From Plecoglossus altivelis (taxonomy: Eukaryota; Chordata; Actinopteri; Osmeriformes; Plecoglossidae), in assembly GCA_036571765.1 (NCBI GenBank), contig BROE01000004.1, positions 4,866,453 through 4,930,452 on the forward strand: a stretch of 64,000 bases of DNA, written 5' to 3'. Every line of letters begins with the position of its first letter. The stretch's first letter is position 1. This document shows, in pieces, positions 25,446-38,232 of the stretch. The notes under the pieces are model-generated. The model was not told the DNA's origin and did not search any database. It saw nothing but the letters and a program-made list of their open reading frames with translations. Both the position numbers and the translations under genes were made by a program.

Positions 25446-25929
25446 GATTTATAATACAAGGAAATAAATAAATTGGAAAAAGTCCCCCCGAGAATGTCTT
25501 CAATGTTCATCAGTTCAGTATCAACGTTGCTTGAGATGCTGGGTCAGTCAGGAAGGGTGCTCCTTGTACTTCAGCGGGTCGTACCAAAACCTGAAAAAGT
25601 CGGATTGCTGAGAAGTAAGATGGTTGAGTCATTGTCCTTCAGCCATCCGGGTGAGTTTAAAGAGGGGGAAGTCGGGCTCAAACACTGTCCTTCCTATTGC
25701 TTTAAAGACAAAGTTAGAGTCGATCCATCTACTCTCGATGTCAACTGTGGAATATCTGCCGAGGGCTGGACCCAAACATGAAAAGGAATCTGTTGTCAAG
25801 GTTTCGATCACAGGTTTCGAGTGTCACAAAGCACCAGCAGTGAATTGTGGGTAGTCTTTGAATGCTGGAGGAATGGGTGTTAGAGAGTAGCTTCTGCTGC
25901 AGTCCACATGGCTGGAGGAGAAGTTTGTG

Positions 25930-26065
25930 GCTGGGGGCAGCAGGTGAGATAACATGCCCCTTGGATGTCACTGTGGAGGTGGGAGAGGTGGGGTGGGATA
26001 ACATGCCCCCAGGAGGTCCCTCTGGAGGTGGGGTGGGATAACATGCCCAGAGGACATCTCTCTGG
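25930..26065. repeat. Three-copy repeat of about 46 bp in the sipa1l1 3'UTR
   Basis: The core GGATAACATGCCC followed by a TCTCTGGAGG-like segment recurs three times. It lies inside the inferred 3'UTR. Confidence 0.7.
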
Positions 26066-26329
26066 AGGGTTAACTTAATACATTACAAGCCCGCCGCTCA
26101 CTGTAGATGCTGCTCTGCTCAGGGTGAATGCAAGCCCAAGCGGCCCTCGTTAGAGCGGAATGTGTGATGGTTCATGAACATGTGGGATGTCCCTTCTCTG
26201 TCCCAGCTCTAGTCTGTTCCCATGGCAATCGGGCAGGAAGTTGTGCTGGTTCCCGTGGTGATGGAGGAATGTCTTTCAACATGCCTGTACGGCTCTGGGG
26301 ATGCTGGCCTAGACCCTTGTCTAAGCCTG

Positions 26330-26480
26330 TCTGACTGCTCATCTGTCTGTCTGGCTGCCCGTCTGAAGGCTCATCTGCCTGTCTGTCTGTCTGTCTGTTT
26401 GTCTATCTGTCTGTCCCGGCCGTCTGTCTGTCTGTCTGACTGCTCGTCTGTCTGTCCATCTGATTACCCGTCTGTCTTTC
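26330..26480. repeat. Imperfect (CTGT)n tract
   Basis: Many CTGT/CTGTCTGT units are interrupted by GACTGCTCGT-type variants. The tract lies within the inferred sipa1l1 3'UTR, where the transcript would carry (ACAG)n. Confidence 0.85.
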
Positions 26481-27060
26481 TTCCTGTCTATGCAGGTTCA
26501 GCATGGTGACAAGTGAGCAAACGTGAGACAGGTGTAGTTGGGGAGAGCAGTTTCAAATCTTTACAGTTCAGCTTTTCAGTTGTGCCCATAAAAAAGTGTA
26601 TCCTGGGCAAGCAGGCACGAGGACAGACAGACAGACAGAGCATGTCTCCTCCTCCGCCGTCCCTCCCTCCCTCCATCTGATGCCATGTGTTGAGGAGAGG
26701 GTGGGTCTACATTGTCTTAGGGGGAGGACTGAGGGAGGGATGGGAGGAGGGAGGAGAGGAGGAGGGAGTAGCGCAGGACATCGTTTCAGGGGATAGATCA
26801 CATCCTCAAGGCTGTGGTAAGGAGACTTTTCCTGATTGGTCTCTCTGGTGTCGGGTGTGACAGAGAGGGGATCCTCCCTCAGGAGGAAGGATGGATGCGT
26901 TTGAATTTGTCCCTCAGGTGAAATGGGACACGGCGGCTGTTTATGAGTGAGGAAACAGACCCTGGCGTGATGGCTAGAGAAAACTACAGCTCTCCTCTCC
27001 CTCGTCACCTCTCCCTTTCCTCCCTCCTTTTCTCAGGGTGCGCGTGTGTGTATGTGAGCC

Positions 27061-27204
27061 TCAGTTCATGTCGATGGTGTTGAAGACCCACTCAGTGAAC
27101 TTCTTGAGTTTGGCAGCAGAGCTCTGGGACTCATCCTGCAGGCGCTGGTTATCCTCCCACAGCCTCTTGATCTGCACCTGCAGCCTGGCCTTCTCCTCTC
27201 TCTC
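27061..27204 (-). CDS. sipa1l1: sipa1l1 coding exon 21, C-terminus and stop
   Basis: It encodes EREEKARLQVQIKRLWEDNQ RLQDESQSSAAKLKKFTEWV FNTIDMN then TGA (27063-27061). It completes the coiled coil and gives the SIPA1L1-specific end FTEWVFNTIDM. Acceptor CCTGCAG|GAG. Confidence 0.97.
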   Translation of the reverse strand, partial: EREEKARLQVQIKRLWEDNQRLQDESQSSAAKLKKFTEWVFNTIDMN

Positions 27205-30200
27205 CTGCAGGGGCGGGGACAGGGCCGGGGGAGGGGGAGGAGGTGTATGTCAATAAATCCCACATTTCTTGTTCCCCAAGTGTGTGTGCGTGTGTGTGTG
27301 TGTATGTGTGAGAGAGAATTTGCGTGAGTGAATGTATGGCTGTGAAAGTGTGAGTGTGTTTAAGTATGTGTGTATGTGTATCTAGGTGTGTGTGTGAGTG
27401 TGTGTATCTAGGTGTGTGTGTGTGTGTGTGCATGAGTGCATATCTAGGTGTATGTGTGTGTATGTATCTAGGTGTGTGTGAGTGTATCTAGGTGTGTGTG
27501 TGTGTGAGTGTATCTAGGTGTGTGTGTGTGTGTATGTGTGTGTGTGAGAGAGTGTGTGTATGAGCTGTCACCTTCTTCAGGTCATCCTGCAGCATCTTGA
27601 CCATGGCCTCCAGCTTGGTGACCTTCCTCTCCAGACCCATGTGACCCTCGCTGCAGGACAACACAGACACTCTGGTTCACCACTCAAGTATCAACAATCC
27701 TGCTGGAACACACACTGATGCATCGCTTGATGTGTGTGTGTGTGTGTGTGTGTGTGACAGAGAGAGTGTGAGAGAGAGTGTGCAATATGTATGTGTCAGT
27801 GTGTGTCCAGTGTGTATGCATATGTGTACAATGTGTCTATATATCTGTGTGTGTGTGCGTGCGTGCGTGCGTGTGTGCGCGTGAGAGGGACACCTTGAGG
27901 AGGGCCTGGACACAGGCGCAGGCTGCAGCTCTATGTGCTGCTGCTGGGGGCTGGACGCTCCACTGCCTCTGTGGTTGGAGTCGCTGAAAACAAACCCCCG
28001 CTGGACTGGAGAGAGACGAGGAGGGAGGGGCTTAACACTCACATGACCATCAACCCCACCCCCACACCCACCCCCACCTGCAGCATTCAGACTGACCAGC
28101 TCCTCTCTCACTTTCAAAGGTGTTGGCAACGTCCACCAAGAGGGTCCAGTCTAGGGGGCTGTCCCTCTCGCTGGGGGGGAGGGGCATCAGCTCCTGGGGG
28201 AGGGGCCCTCGGTGCCTCTCCACCATTTCAGCCAATGACGTGTCGGACGCGGACAGGTCACCTAGGGGAACGCACAGGAGGAGCAGATCAGACCCGAGGC
28301 TGTCCTGCACGCTCACCGCCAGCAGGGGGCAGCAGAGATGGACCGTGGGTGAATTGAATCGGCAGATGCTTAAATCCTAAACTCTTTATCTGCACTAAAA
28401 AGGCTCTTCCGGAGCTAAACCCTGCGGGTTACAAGGTTTAGTTTGGTTTTCCTGTCCCATCCCTGGTAGATTTGTCAGCTAAAGTCATCCAGGGCGTGGA
28501 GGCAGGCCTCCTCACCGTGTAGCTTGACCCCGAGCTTGTAGGAGGGCCGTCGGAGGGGCACGCCGCGCGTGGTGGGCGAGCGTGGCACAGTGGAGCAGCT
28601 GAACAGCACGTCGCTCCCCAGAGCCTGTTCCAGCATGGAGTCCCCCAGGCTGGGGAGACGCTGGCCCCGGTAGATGCTCTCGTCTGACAGGGTCCTGTGG
28701 AGCGAGCGGCGACTGGGGGGCTTGCCTGATGAGGATGACTTGGGGGAGGCATGGGAAGAGGGAGGGGTAAAGGTAAGATAATGTAAGTTGGTCTGTTCCT
28801 CAATATCCCATTCTAAACATACGGTGAAAAGAGAGCTGTTAAAGAGTTAAAACATAAAAAGAAAACTCAAAAGCTGAGAGAAACTAAGTCACTGGACAGC
28901 GATATTAACAGTCAAATTCATTTCCACATGACTCTAAAAAGTGGCTGTTCCCATCCTGCTTGGCTCCCAGAGGCCTCCTGTGTGGCTGAAGAGGAGGAGC
29001 TACCTTGTCTTTGTGCCTGCGGGGATGAGGAGGGCTGTCTGGGGCGTTGTGCCTGCGGGGATGAGGAGGGCTGTCAGGGGCGTTGTGCCTGCGGGGATGA
29101 GGAGGGCTGTCTGGGGCGTTGTGCCTGCGGGGATGAGGAGGGCTGTCTGGGGCGTTGTGCCTGCGGGAGTCGTCCTCCATGGTGGACTTGGCGTGGGGCT
29201 GAGGGGAGTGCATGTCCCTCAGGGAGGGCCTGGTCTGGGACGGACCACCGTCACCACCCCCCTCCCCTGGAGACTTCCTGATCACACAGACAAGGATCCA
29301 GTTAACATCCACCAACCACCAGGTGGCGATAGAGTAGAAAAAAAACAATTCATTTATTAGATGCTTTTCTCCTAAGTGACTTGCAAGCAGAGCCTATAGA
29401 AAGTTCTGGTCCGTTTCTACACAGCCGCACACTTACTTTCTCGTGTCTCCAAAGTCGACAGAGTTGATGGTGGAGCCTGGCTTCCTCCAGCCAATCAGGT
29501 ACTTGGACGTAGCACCCTGGCGGGGGTAGAAGGTCTTGGGCCCGGGAGAGACGGAGGACTGGGACGAGGGCGATGTGGCTGAGGACGAGGACTCGTCCCT
29601 GGGGGAGCTGTGTCCGGAGTGTCTGGAGCTGGAGGGGAAACAGACCAGTTGAGCTCCATGCCAGGTGAGGTGAAGCTGAAGTAAAGATGCCCTCACATCA
29701 GAGGCCGCGCTGGGCCGGGAGAGGAGCGTGCCGGGAGAGGAGCGTACCTGGAGTGCGAGCCGGCGTCGCTCAGACTGTAGGTGCTGCTGTCTCTCACCAG
29801 CAGGTGTGTGGGGGGGCTCCGGGCCTTCCCCTCGCTGCCCCTCTCCCCCGGGGGGCCCGGGGACTCGGCAGTGGCAGCCGACCTCTCTAGCACCCGGCGG
29901 CCTCCCTCGGTGGGGCTGTGCCAGGGGGAGGGGGTCCTCTCGCGGGCCTCGCGGCCCCCCGGGGGCAGCAGGGAGCTGGCGCTGCCGTGGGAGTGGGAGG
30001 CTCCGTACGAGCTGGTGTCGATGCCACTGTCGGCCGAGGCCCCCTGGAGGTAGCCCCCTCCCAGGCCGTTGGGCTCCGTGTCAGGCTGGTCCCCCGGGCC
30101 CCCGGCCCCTAGATCGTACCACTTGTCGCTGTCGCTGTGGCCCCCGCTGGAGGCTGTGCTGGACAGGGTGTTGCTGCTGGAGTGGCCCGAGTACGGCCCG

Positions 30201-31959
30201 TCAGACTGGGGAAGAGGCGGGAAGGAGGGAGGAGAATGGATGACTTTGGAAACAACTGGAGACTGTTAGCAACACGTCATATTGCCTGAGCAGTTAACAA
30301 GTTAGCAGCCTAACTAGATACAGATAGAAGCTAAAGTGAATTGTGAGGAAAATCCGAGGGAGGGAGGCTGGAGAGCCCAGCAGCTGAAGCTGACCTGGCT
30401 GCCCTTCTTAGGGGACAGGTGGATGACCTGCTCCTGCCTCTGGATGCGTGGGCCTCCAGAGTAGCCGGGGCCAGACTTGGACATGGGCGCGTCTGAAACC
30501 CAGAAACGTACATGCGAGTGAGATGCAGCTAGATGCACAGAGAGAGAGACACAGTGAGAGAGACTCAGTGGCAGAGACACAGCGAGAGAAACACAGGGAG
30601 AGACACAACGAGAGACACACAGGAAGCCTGCACAGAACCCCAGAACCCCAGATAACGCAGCACCTCCCACCACGTCCAGCCAAAACGCTCCAAAAGAACG
30701 CCCGACTTAAAGAGAATAAAAACTGTATGAAACATTAATGCCAGCGACAAACATTTTCAAGCGCAGGAACGAGTCTTTTACTGGCCCGGTGGTGCACCTG
30801 GCTCCTCCCCCTCCACCCCCTCGGCAGGAAGACGGAAGGCAGCTGACAGGAAGCAGCGTGCGGCCGTGCAAACGCCTAGATCGCCTCGCACAACTGCCTC
30901 CACACGAGTCGGGCTGTGTGTGTGAGTGTGTGTGTTTCTAACTGTCCCTGAAAGGAAGTAGTGTGTCCCTTGAAGGCACCTGGGAGAGTAATGAGACCGC
31001 TGTGCAATTGCAGAGGTGTTATGCAACAACAAGCACACACAGAAATAGACAGAAGAGGCAATTAGAGAGCTGTGGACCCGAGGGGAGAGATGGCAGCATG
31101 TGTGTGTCCTTGTGTGTGTATTCATATGTGAGAGGAGAGGGTGGGGGGGGAGGTGAGGTGAGGTGGGGTGAGGGACAGCAGGGAGGTGAGAACATCAGCC
31201 TGAAGTGAATTGATTCCCATCATATTTGCTCCACCACGGTCTGCTGTGCACGTCCTTCTGTCTTTTTGTACAGAACCGCTGGAGCTTAGGCACTAATTAA
31301 AGTGTGTGTATGTGTGTGTGTGTGATCTCTGTACTTCTGCCGTTCCCAGAGACAGTAGACCTTCTCTAGTTGTGTCTGCAGGAGAGGAGGCCATGTGGAT
31401 GGCAGGTGTACAGCCAGGAGGTTAAACTAGCCTAACCCCCTAACTGCAGGTCAGGAAGGAGCAGGTGCAAATCGCCCCTGAATTCGACATGACTTTGGAC
31501 AACAGCACGTTCCGTGGTTTGGGGAGGGAGGGGGGGGGGTTGGACGCTGATGCTGTTTGAGTCACTGCATGCATGCAGCAGCATGCAGCAGCATGCAGCA
31601 GCATGCACTGGGCCTCTGGAGCAGGTTAAAGACACAGGTGAGTTGAACCCTGCATACTAACTACTGGTGTCAAGTTCAGGGGAAGGAAAATGTGTGTGTA
31701 TCTAGTGTGTGTATGTGTGTATGTGTATCTAGTGTGTGTGTATGTGTATGTGTATCTAGTGGGATGGGGAAAAAGACAAAGAGAAAGACATTCAGTACAA
31801 GAGAGAGAGACATACGAGAGAGAGAGAGACATACGAGAGAGAGAGAGAGAGACATACGAGAGAGAGAGAGAGAGAGAGAGAGACATACGAGAGAGAGAGA
31901 GACATACGAGAGAGAGAGAGAGAGACATACGAGAGAGAGAGAGAGAGAGAGAGACATAC

Positions 31960-32021
<62 letters not shown>

Positions 32022-35000
32022 AACTGGGCGAGGCCAGGCTGTATGGGAAGCTCCTCACGACCAGGGGAACCACCAGATCGTGGGTGTTTCTCGACAGGAC
32101 AGGGAGACACGGTGAGGGACTCAGCACTGGGCAGGGAACGAGGCTCTGGAGGTTCACCAGGCTCAGAATGGAGGGTTGAAAAGGACCGACCGAGGCAGCA
32201 GAGGCAGCAGAGGCAGCAGAGGCAGCAGAGGCAGCAGAGGCAGCAGAGGCAGCAGAGGCAGCAGAAGCAGCAGAGGCAGCAGAAGCAGCCAGAAACGTGG
32301 ATGGAGGTTTAAAGCAGGAGGATTGAGCTGAACCATAAAAGGTGGACTGAGTCATGGTAGCTTTCGACCTTGAGGAACAAGGGATATGCTGGGGAAGGAA
32401 GGGAGGGAGGTTGGCAGGAGAAAGAGAGAGATTGATAGAGAAGAGGCGAGCAAAGGAGAGCGACTGCGTGTGAGAGAGAGCGAGGAAAAGAGAGGGTGGC
32501 ACACAAAGAAGGGGTTACACAACTGTACAGACAGGAAAGAGGTATTTCTGGTTTGATTATTTTCTATTGAACCTTGGAAGGAGAGAGGGTGGGGAGGGGA
32601 GGTGATGTATGCGCACTGTGTGTGTAGAGTGTGTGTGTGTGTGTGTGTGTGCGTGGTGTATGTAATGACAGGAGGATTGATGGAGAGATGAGGGAGGAGT
32701 GGAGCAGTGTTGTCCGTGTCGAAGCACTCGATGCCAAGAGTCACAACACAGGAAGGGGCAACGGCAACACACCTGTCACCCACACAGAATATATACTATA
32801 ACACACGCGCACACACACACACACACACACATTACACTACAACATACTCCCCCCCCTGTACACTCACAGGGAATGTATGCTACAACATGTGGGAGGACAG
32901 GCGAGGCCATACTATCTCTTCCTCTTGCTTTTTCAAACGCATTCTTCTCCTCCCCCCCTCCCCTCTTCTCTCCTCTCCCTGTCTCTGTCTGTGTGGGAGT
33001 GGGTTGCCTGTGTGCTGTTCCGTACTAAAGCTACACTTCAAAAGCTCCGGTTGTAAGGCTTAACGTAACCAAGGCAATTTAAACGGTGTTCTGCCTCAGA
33101 GGAGTTAACCAGGCGTTCAAACCATGTCTGCACTGCAACATGATAATGCACCACAATTACAGCCACCACAAATAACTACTTTGCTTTGGTCTTGTTAAAA
33201 ACGTACGCTGTATGTCAAGACACGGCCAAGTTATTAAAGGTTTATCATTATTATATTAAATTACCTGTGGAGCTTCTTTCAGCTCCGCCCCCTTCCTCCA
33301 TCCTCTGCCAATTGGGAGTGGACTTGCCACTTGTCCCGCCCTCTCCGGTGCCCTGTCGCTCAGCAGAGAGAGGGGGGTGGCGGCTGCCACTGAATCTGAA
33401 ACACACACACAGGCCTTATTAAAGACTTGCCTACATCCACTATTCAAGGATATGCAGCTTCTCGTCTGCTCAGCATGTGCTTGCCATTGCAGTGTGATTC
33501 AAATGACAGGGAAAGAGAAGGGTGAAAAAGAGTGTTTGACATGAAAATGAAGTGAATCCTAAATGAGAGAGTTTAACAGCAGCTGCGTGGGGTGTACGCT
33601 TCCTGAACACCTCGTCAGAAAGGCCGTGCGCGACTTCCTCCAAGGCTGCTGGCAGCGTAGATAACACGCGCGCGCGCACACACGCCAACACACGTGCGCA
33701 AGGCAGGCGTACACGCTCACCCGAGCGGAACACAAACACACGCGCCCGCCTCGGTCTTACCCCTCTGGCATGGACTTCTGCCTCCAGTGCGCGGAGCCAG
33801 CGGAGCCGTCGGTGGAGCAGGACAGGTTGCTGGGAGAGCTGCGGTTGTGAGGCGAGCGCCCCAGAGCCAGCGAGGAGGCCAGGGCATAGTTCTCACTGCC
33901 TGGAGACATCCTGGAGGAGAGGAGAGGATACGGAGGGAGGCGAGGAGGTGAAGGGAGGAGAGGAGGAGAAAGGAGGAGAGGAGGTTATGAGGTAGGAGAG
34001 GAGAGTGCAAGATTTAGAGATTTGAGAGTTTGTGCGAAGTCATGAAAGGGATGAAAACCAAAAACAAACAGCGGCATTCTCTTGGGGGCTCCGGGGGGCC
34101 CTACCTCTTGGTGTCCAGGGGCCGGCCGTCACTGCTGACACTGCGGGGGATGGCTGTGTTCCTCTCGGGCCTCTCGGCCGACAGGGTCTTCCCCACGGAG
34201 CTGCCCAGGCTGACGGCCCGGTTGGGGGTGTGCGGCTGGGGGGAGGCGGTCAGGGACTGCTGGGGGCTGCTGGAGGTGCGCTGCCACTTGTTGTTGTTGC
34301 TGCGGAAGGGGAACTTGTACTCAAACGAGCCGCTCTCCCCGCTGCCCTTGTACTCCACCACCGGGACACGGAAGAGCTCAGAGCAGCCCCTGCAGGGCGG
34401 GGGGAGGAGGAAGAGGGAGAGAAAGAGAGGAAACAGGTGGAGGGGGGAGGGGGAGGGAGGGATGCGATGAAGGCAGAGAGACAGGATTATACAAGGTTCA
34501 AGCAAACTGTGACAAATTACAACCAAACGCGCACGCACACACCTGCGTGGCGTGGCGTCCTCGTGCGGAGGGATGATCACCACCCGGACCGTGACCGACG
34601 TCCTCAGCAGGTCGATCATCTGCTCGTGGGTCAGGGTCGCCACGGCAACCTTGCAGATCTCCACCAATCGGCTGCCCTGCCGGAGGCCCGCCTGCCAGGC
34701 GTAGCCGTAGGGCTCTACCTCCGCCACGATGCCCTCGTAGTTGACATGGAAACCCAGCTGGCCCAACGCGTTCCGCCTCAGAGTCATCTCCGAGGTCTCG
34801 CAGCCCTTCGTCAGGAACTGGGGAGATGGAGGGAGGGAGGGACGGACGAGTGGAGGAAGGGGGGATAGCGAAAGGAGGGAAAGAAGGAAGGAAGGGAGGC
34901 ATGTAAGTGAAGAGTCATTTTGTGGTGGGGGTCTTGTAATGTCAGGGCAGTGTGTGTTTGTTGTGTGATAAGATGACGAGGAACTCCATATTAAGGCCAG

Positions 35001-38000
35001 GGCTGTTTCTAAAGCTTCAGAATATATGACTGTCTGCTAAACCATGTCTTCTAGCCTGTGTCTGCTAGACCGTGTCTAGTAGTGGACCTAGCTAGGCAGA
35101 CAGGCAGGACACAGACATGTGGATGACATCATCCCAGAACTGTGTCCCAAGTTTTGTGTCACTTCAACACCCTGCCCTTCACCCTCAACCTTCAACCGGG
35201 CCAGGACGTTGATAAGTTGTTCTGCTGACACACACACACCCACACACACACACACACACTTTGAAAGCCTTGTCTGGCAGGGTCAGTGTGAAGTGTTTCA
35301 AAGCTCTGTGTGTGTGTGTGTGTGTTAGCTATCTAGCGTGTATTTACATAGTTACTAAGTAGTTCCTGACTTGCTCAAGGCTTCTTCCTTCCTCTGAGGC
35401 TCAGCTGACTGGAGATCAGTGCCAGCTTCCTGACATGTGACCTGAAAGCAGGCTTGCTCCTCTGACTGTGAGACATGATCCAGACATGATGCAGAGAGGG
35501 TCCAGGCATGATCCAGGTATGATGCAGAGAGGGTCCAGGCATGATCCAGGTATGTTGCAGAGAGGGTCCAGGCATGATCCAGGTATGATGCAGAGAGGGT
35601 CCAGGCATGATCCAGGTATGATGCAGAGAGGGTCCAGACATTATCCAGGCTTGATCCAGTCTTGATCCAGACTCGATCCAGACTTGATGCAGAGAAGATC
35701 CAGACATTATCCAGGCTTGATGCAGACTTGACACAGAGAGGGTCCAGACAGGACCTCCATGTACTAGTTTGTGTTAGTGTCGGCTGCAGAATATGATGGG
35801 GAACCTTAGGCAGGTTTGAGTCAAGAGGAAAACACAAGCACACACATGCCTGTGGGTGGCTGGAGGAAGGAGAGGCAATGAAAACCATTCATGATTATAT
35901 AAGGAAATGGTTTTCGCTAGCTAGTTACCATGGTAACAGCTCTAGATCCAGCGATACTTGTTCACGTTCTGGGGCAATTATGAACGAGCAGCAGCCCCCC
36001 CCCCTTCCCTCCTCCCTGCCTGCCTCCCTCCCTCCCTCCCCCCCTCCCTGCTTGTGGTGTTCACCAGCAGTAAGATATCATCACCAACCCATTTGTTAAG
36101 ACGGAACAATAAAGGAAACAAGAAAATGAGTGGAGCATCGATCATCGGATTGATGTTGCATCTGCAGTGCTTCATAAACAGCTTCCAAGTCCCTGCCTCT
36201 CTTCCCAGATGGAATGCAATTTCCTGGATAGTTTATGTGTGTGTTTGTACCGCAGAAGCCGTGGGAACATCAATATGTGGTGCATCTGTCTGTGAGTGTG
36301 TGATTGAGTGTGTGTGTGTAGGACCTCTGAAAACAATATGTGGTTTGAGACAGAGTGTGTGTGTGTGAGTGTGTATGTGTGTGTGTGTGTGTTTGTGAGA
36401 CTCCTCACCTCCAGACGTTTAACCACCTCTCTGAAGTCCTCTGTGTTGTTACTGACGCTCCTCAGAGACACACTCTCCCCTCTCTCATAGAAGATCCGCA
36501 TGGAGGCGGGGCTCCCCAGGGTCCAGCCAATCACGTCCTTCGTAGCACAGTTAAACACCACCTCCTTGGCTTCCTGGTCCAATAGGATGAGGAAGTCGTT
36601 TGAGATGGCCAATAGCGCTTCCAACTCCCCTCCTGCCCCGTGATCCTCAGCATGGACTGCCCAGGTGATGGCGCCCAGGCTGCGTAGCTCCGCCCCTGCG
36701 TAGGGACGGCTTTTCTCCTTCCTCTTGTGAGCCAGCGATATGAAGGGGAACTTTCCGGAAGGGTCAATAGGCGTGCTGGTGGTGTGTCGCTCCGCCAGGT
36801 CCCTCAGATACTCCTGCCGGGTGCGCGTCGCCATGGCGCGGAACTTGTGGGATTTGTGGGCGGCGCTCTCGGCATTGATGACCTTGGCCAGCAGGAAGTC
36901 CCGAAACACTGAGGACTTGGGGAAGGTGACGCCCTCGGGGATGGGAGGGCCGAAGAAGGGGACGTCACGGGAACGAGTGACTGCCACGCTGTGGGGGGGG
37001 GGGCGAGGGGAGGAGAGGTGGAAGGGGTTGAAGAGAGGGAGGGACAAAAGGCAGGGGGAGGAGGGAGAGAGAGGGAGGCAGAGAAAACAGGATTACAACC
37101 ACAGTGGTGTTGTGTGACATTTGGCCTGGACTTTATATGGGCATGTAAAAACCAGGGGTGCGGGTGGAGATTCTGTGGCTTGGCACAGTTCCTAAACGCT
37201 ATGAGATCAAGTAAATCAAATCATCGACAGCACAGACCTCAGTTCTCCACAGCCATTAGGCCTCAGTAAACTACAGCAAACCTAATGTATTAGTAAACCA
37301 AGTAGGCTTTCATTGGGACTGTGACAGAGGCAGACCAGGAACCCTTTCCCTTCTCTCTAAACCAACAAGCTCTTTGGCTCCTGCGTTCTCGGTCTCCCCA
37401 GGCCTCTCCTCTCTCTCTCAGCCTCCCCAACCCTCTCCTATCTCTCTCTCAGCCTCCCCAGCTCTCTCCTCCCTCTCTCAGCCTCCCCAACCCTCTCCTA
37501 TCTCTCTCTCAACCTCCCCAGCTCTCTCCTATCTCTCTCAGCCTCCCCAGCCCACTCTCTCTCTCCCTCAGCCTCCCCAGCTCTCTCCTCTCTCTCAGTC
37601 TCCCCAGCCCTCTCCTATCTCTCGGTCTCCCCAGCCCTCTCCTATCTCTCTTGGTCTCCCCAGCCCTCTCCTATCTCTCTCGGTCTCCCCAGCTCTCTCT
37701 TGGTCGTGTCTCCTCTGTCCTCTCCTTGGGTTTCTTAAGGCCTTGGAATGACCATCCGAAGCAGTCTGCCCAGTCTGGTATGTGTGGAACTCAGCTGGGT
37801 GGGCCGAGAGAGAGAGGGGGATGGGAGAGAGGGGGATGGGAGAGACGGAGGTAGGGAGGGAGGGGGAGGAACAGAAGAACTGAGGGGGAGGAGAGGTAGA
37901 GCAGATGAAGAAAGGAGAAGAAAGGAGGAAGGGGGGGACAGGAAAAGAAAGAAGTCCTAGTGTTGCTCCTCCTTATCTCCCAACCCAGTCCAAGAGACAG

Positions 38001-38144
38001 AAAACAGCAGACAGGAGGAAACAGAGGAGAGGTGGGAGGGAAGAAAAAGAGAACAGCAGACCTGGGCAAGGACTAATATGGTCATAACTTGCTCTGTCTC
38101 TCTCTCTGTCTCTCTCTCTCTCTGTCTCTCCCTCACTGTCTCTC

Positions 38145-38232
<88 letters not shown>

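Larger units (their letters stand above)
25420..27060 (-). other. sipa1l1: sipa1l1 3'UTR (inferred)
   Basis: From the stop codon to just beyond the first sense-strand AATAAA is about 1.6 kb. The segment contains a CTGT/CAGA tetranucleotide tract (about 26330-26480) and a three-copy repeat of about 46 bp (about 25930-26065). A longer alternative 3'UTR reaching another AATAAA at 23358-23363 is possible, because 23400-25400 is unusually free of microsatellites and has several A/T tracts. The end is inferred, not seen. Confidence 0.5.
30493..33264 (-). other. sipa1l1: sipa1l1 intron 12
   Basis: It contains CA/GA repeats, a GAGAGACATAC array (31800-32025) and a 9-bp AGGCAGCAG array. I looked for the roughly 30-residue segment (human MAYSYRGPQDFNSF..) normally found between exons 12 and 13 and found no matching exon. 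Confidence 0.7.

Noticed and set aside
31692..32502. Arg/Glu-rich and Ala/Ser-rich frames (206 and 236 codons)
   Set aside because: Translations of the GAGACATAC and AGGCAGCAG arrays inside intron 12.
34032..34868. 278-codon plus-strand frame
   Set aside because: Antisense to sipa1l1 exons 9 and 10 and their introns; no homology.
35355..35888. 177-codon minus-strand frame with WTLSASYLDHA repeats
   Set aside because: The 33-bp minisatellite has no stop in this frame. It lies in intron 8, without start context or homology.
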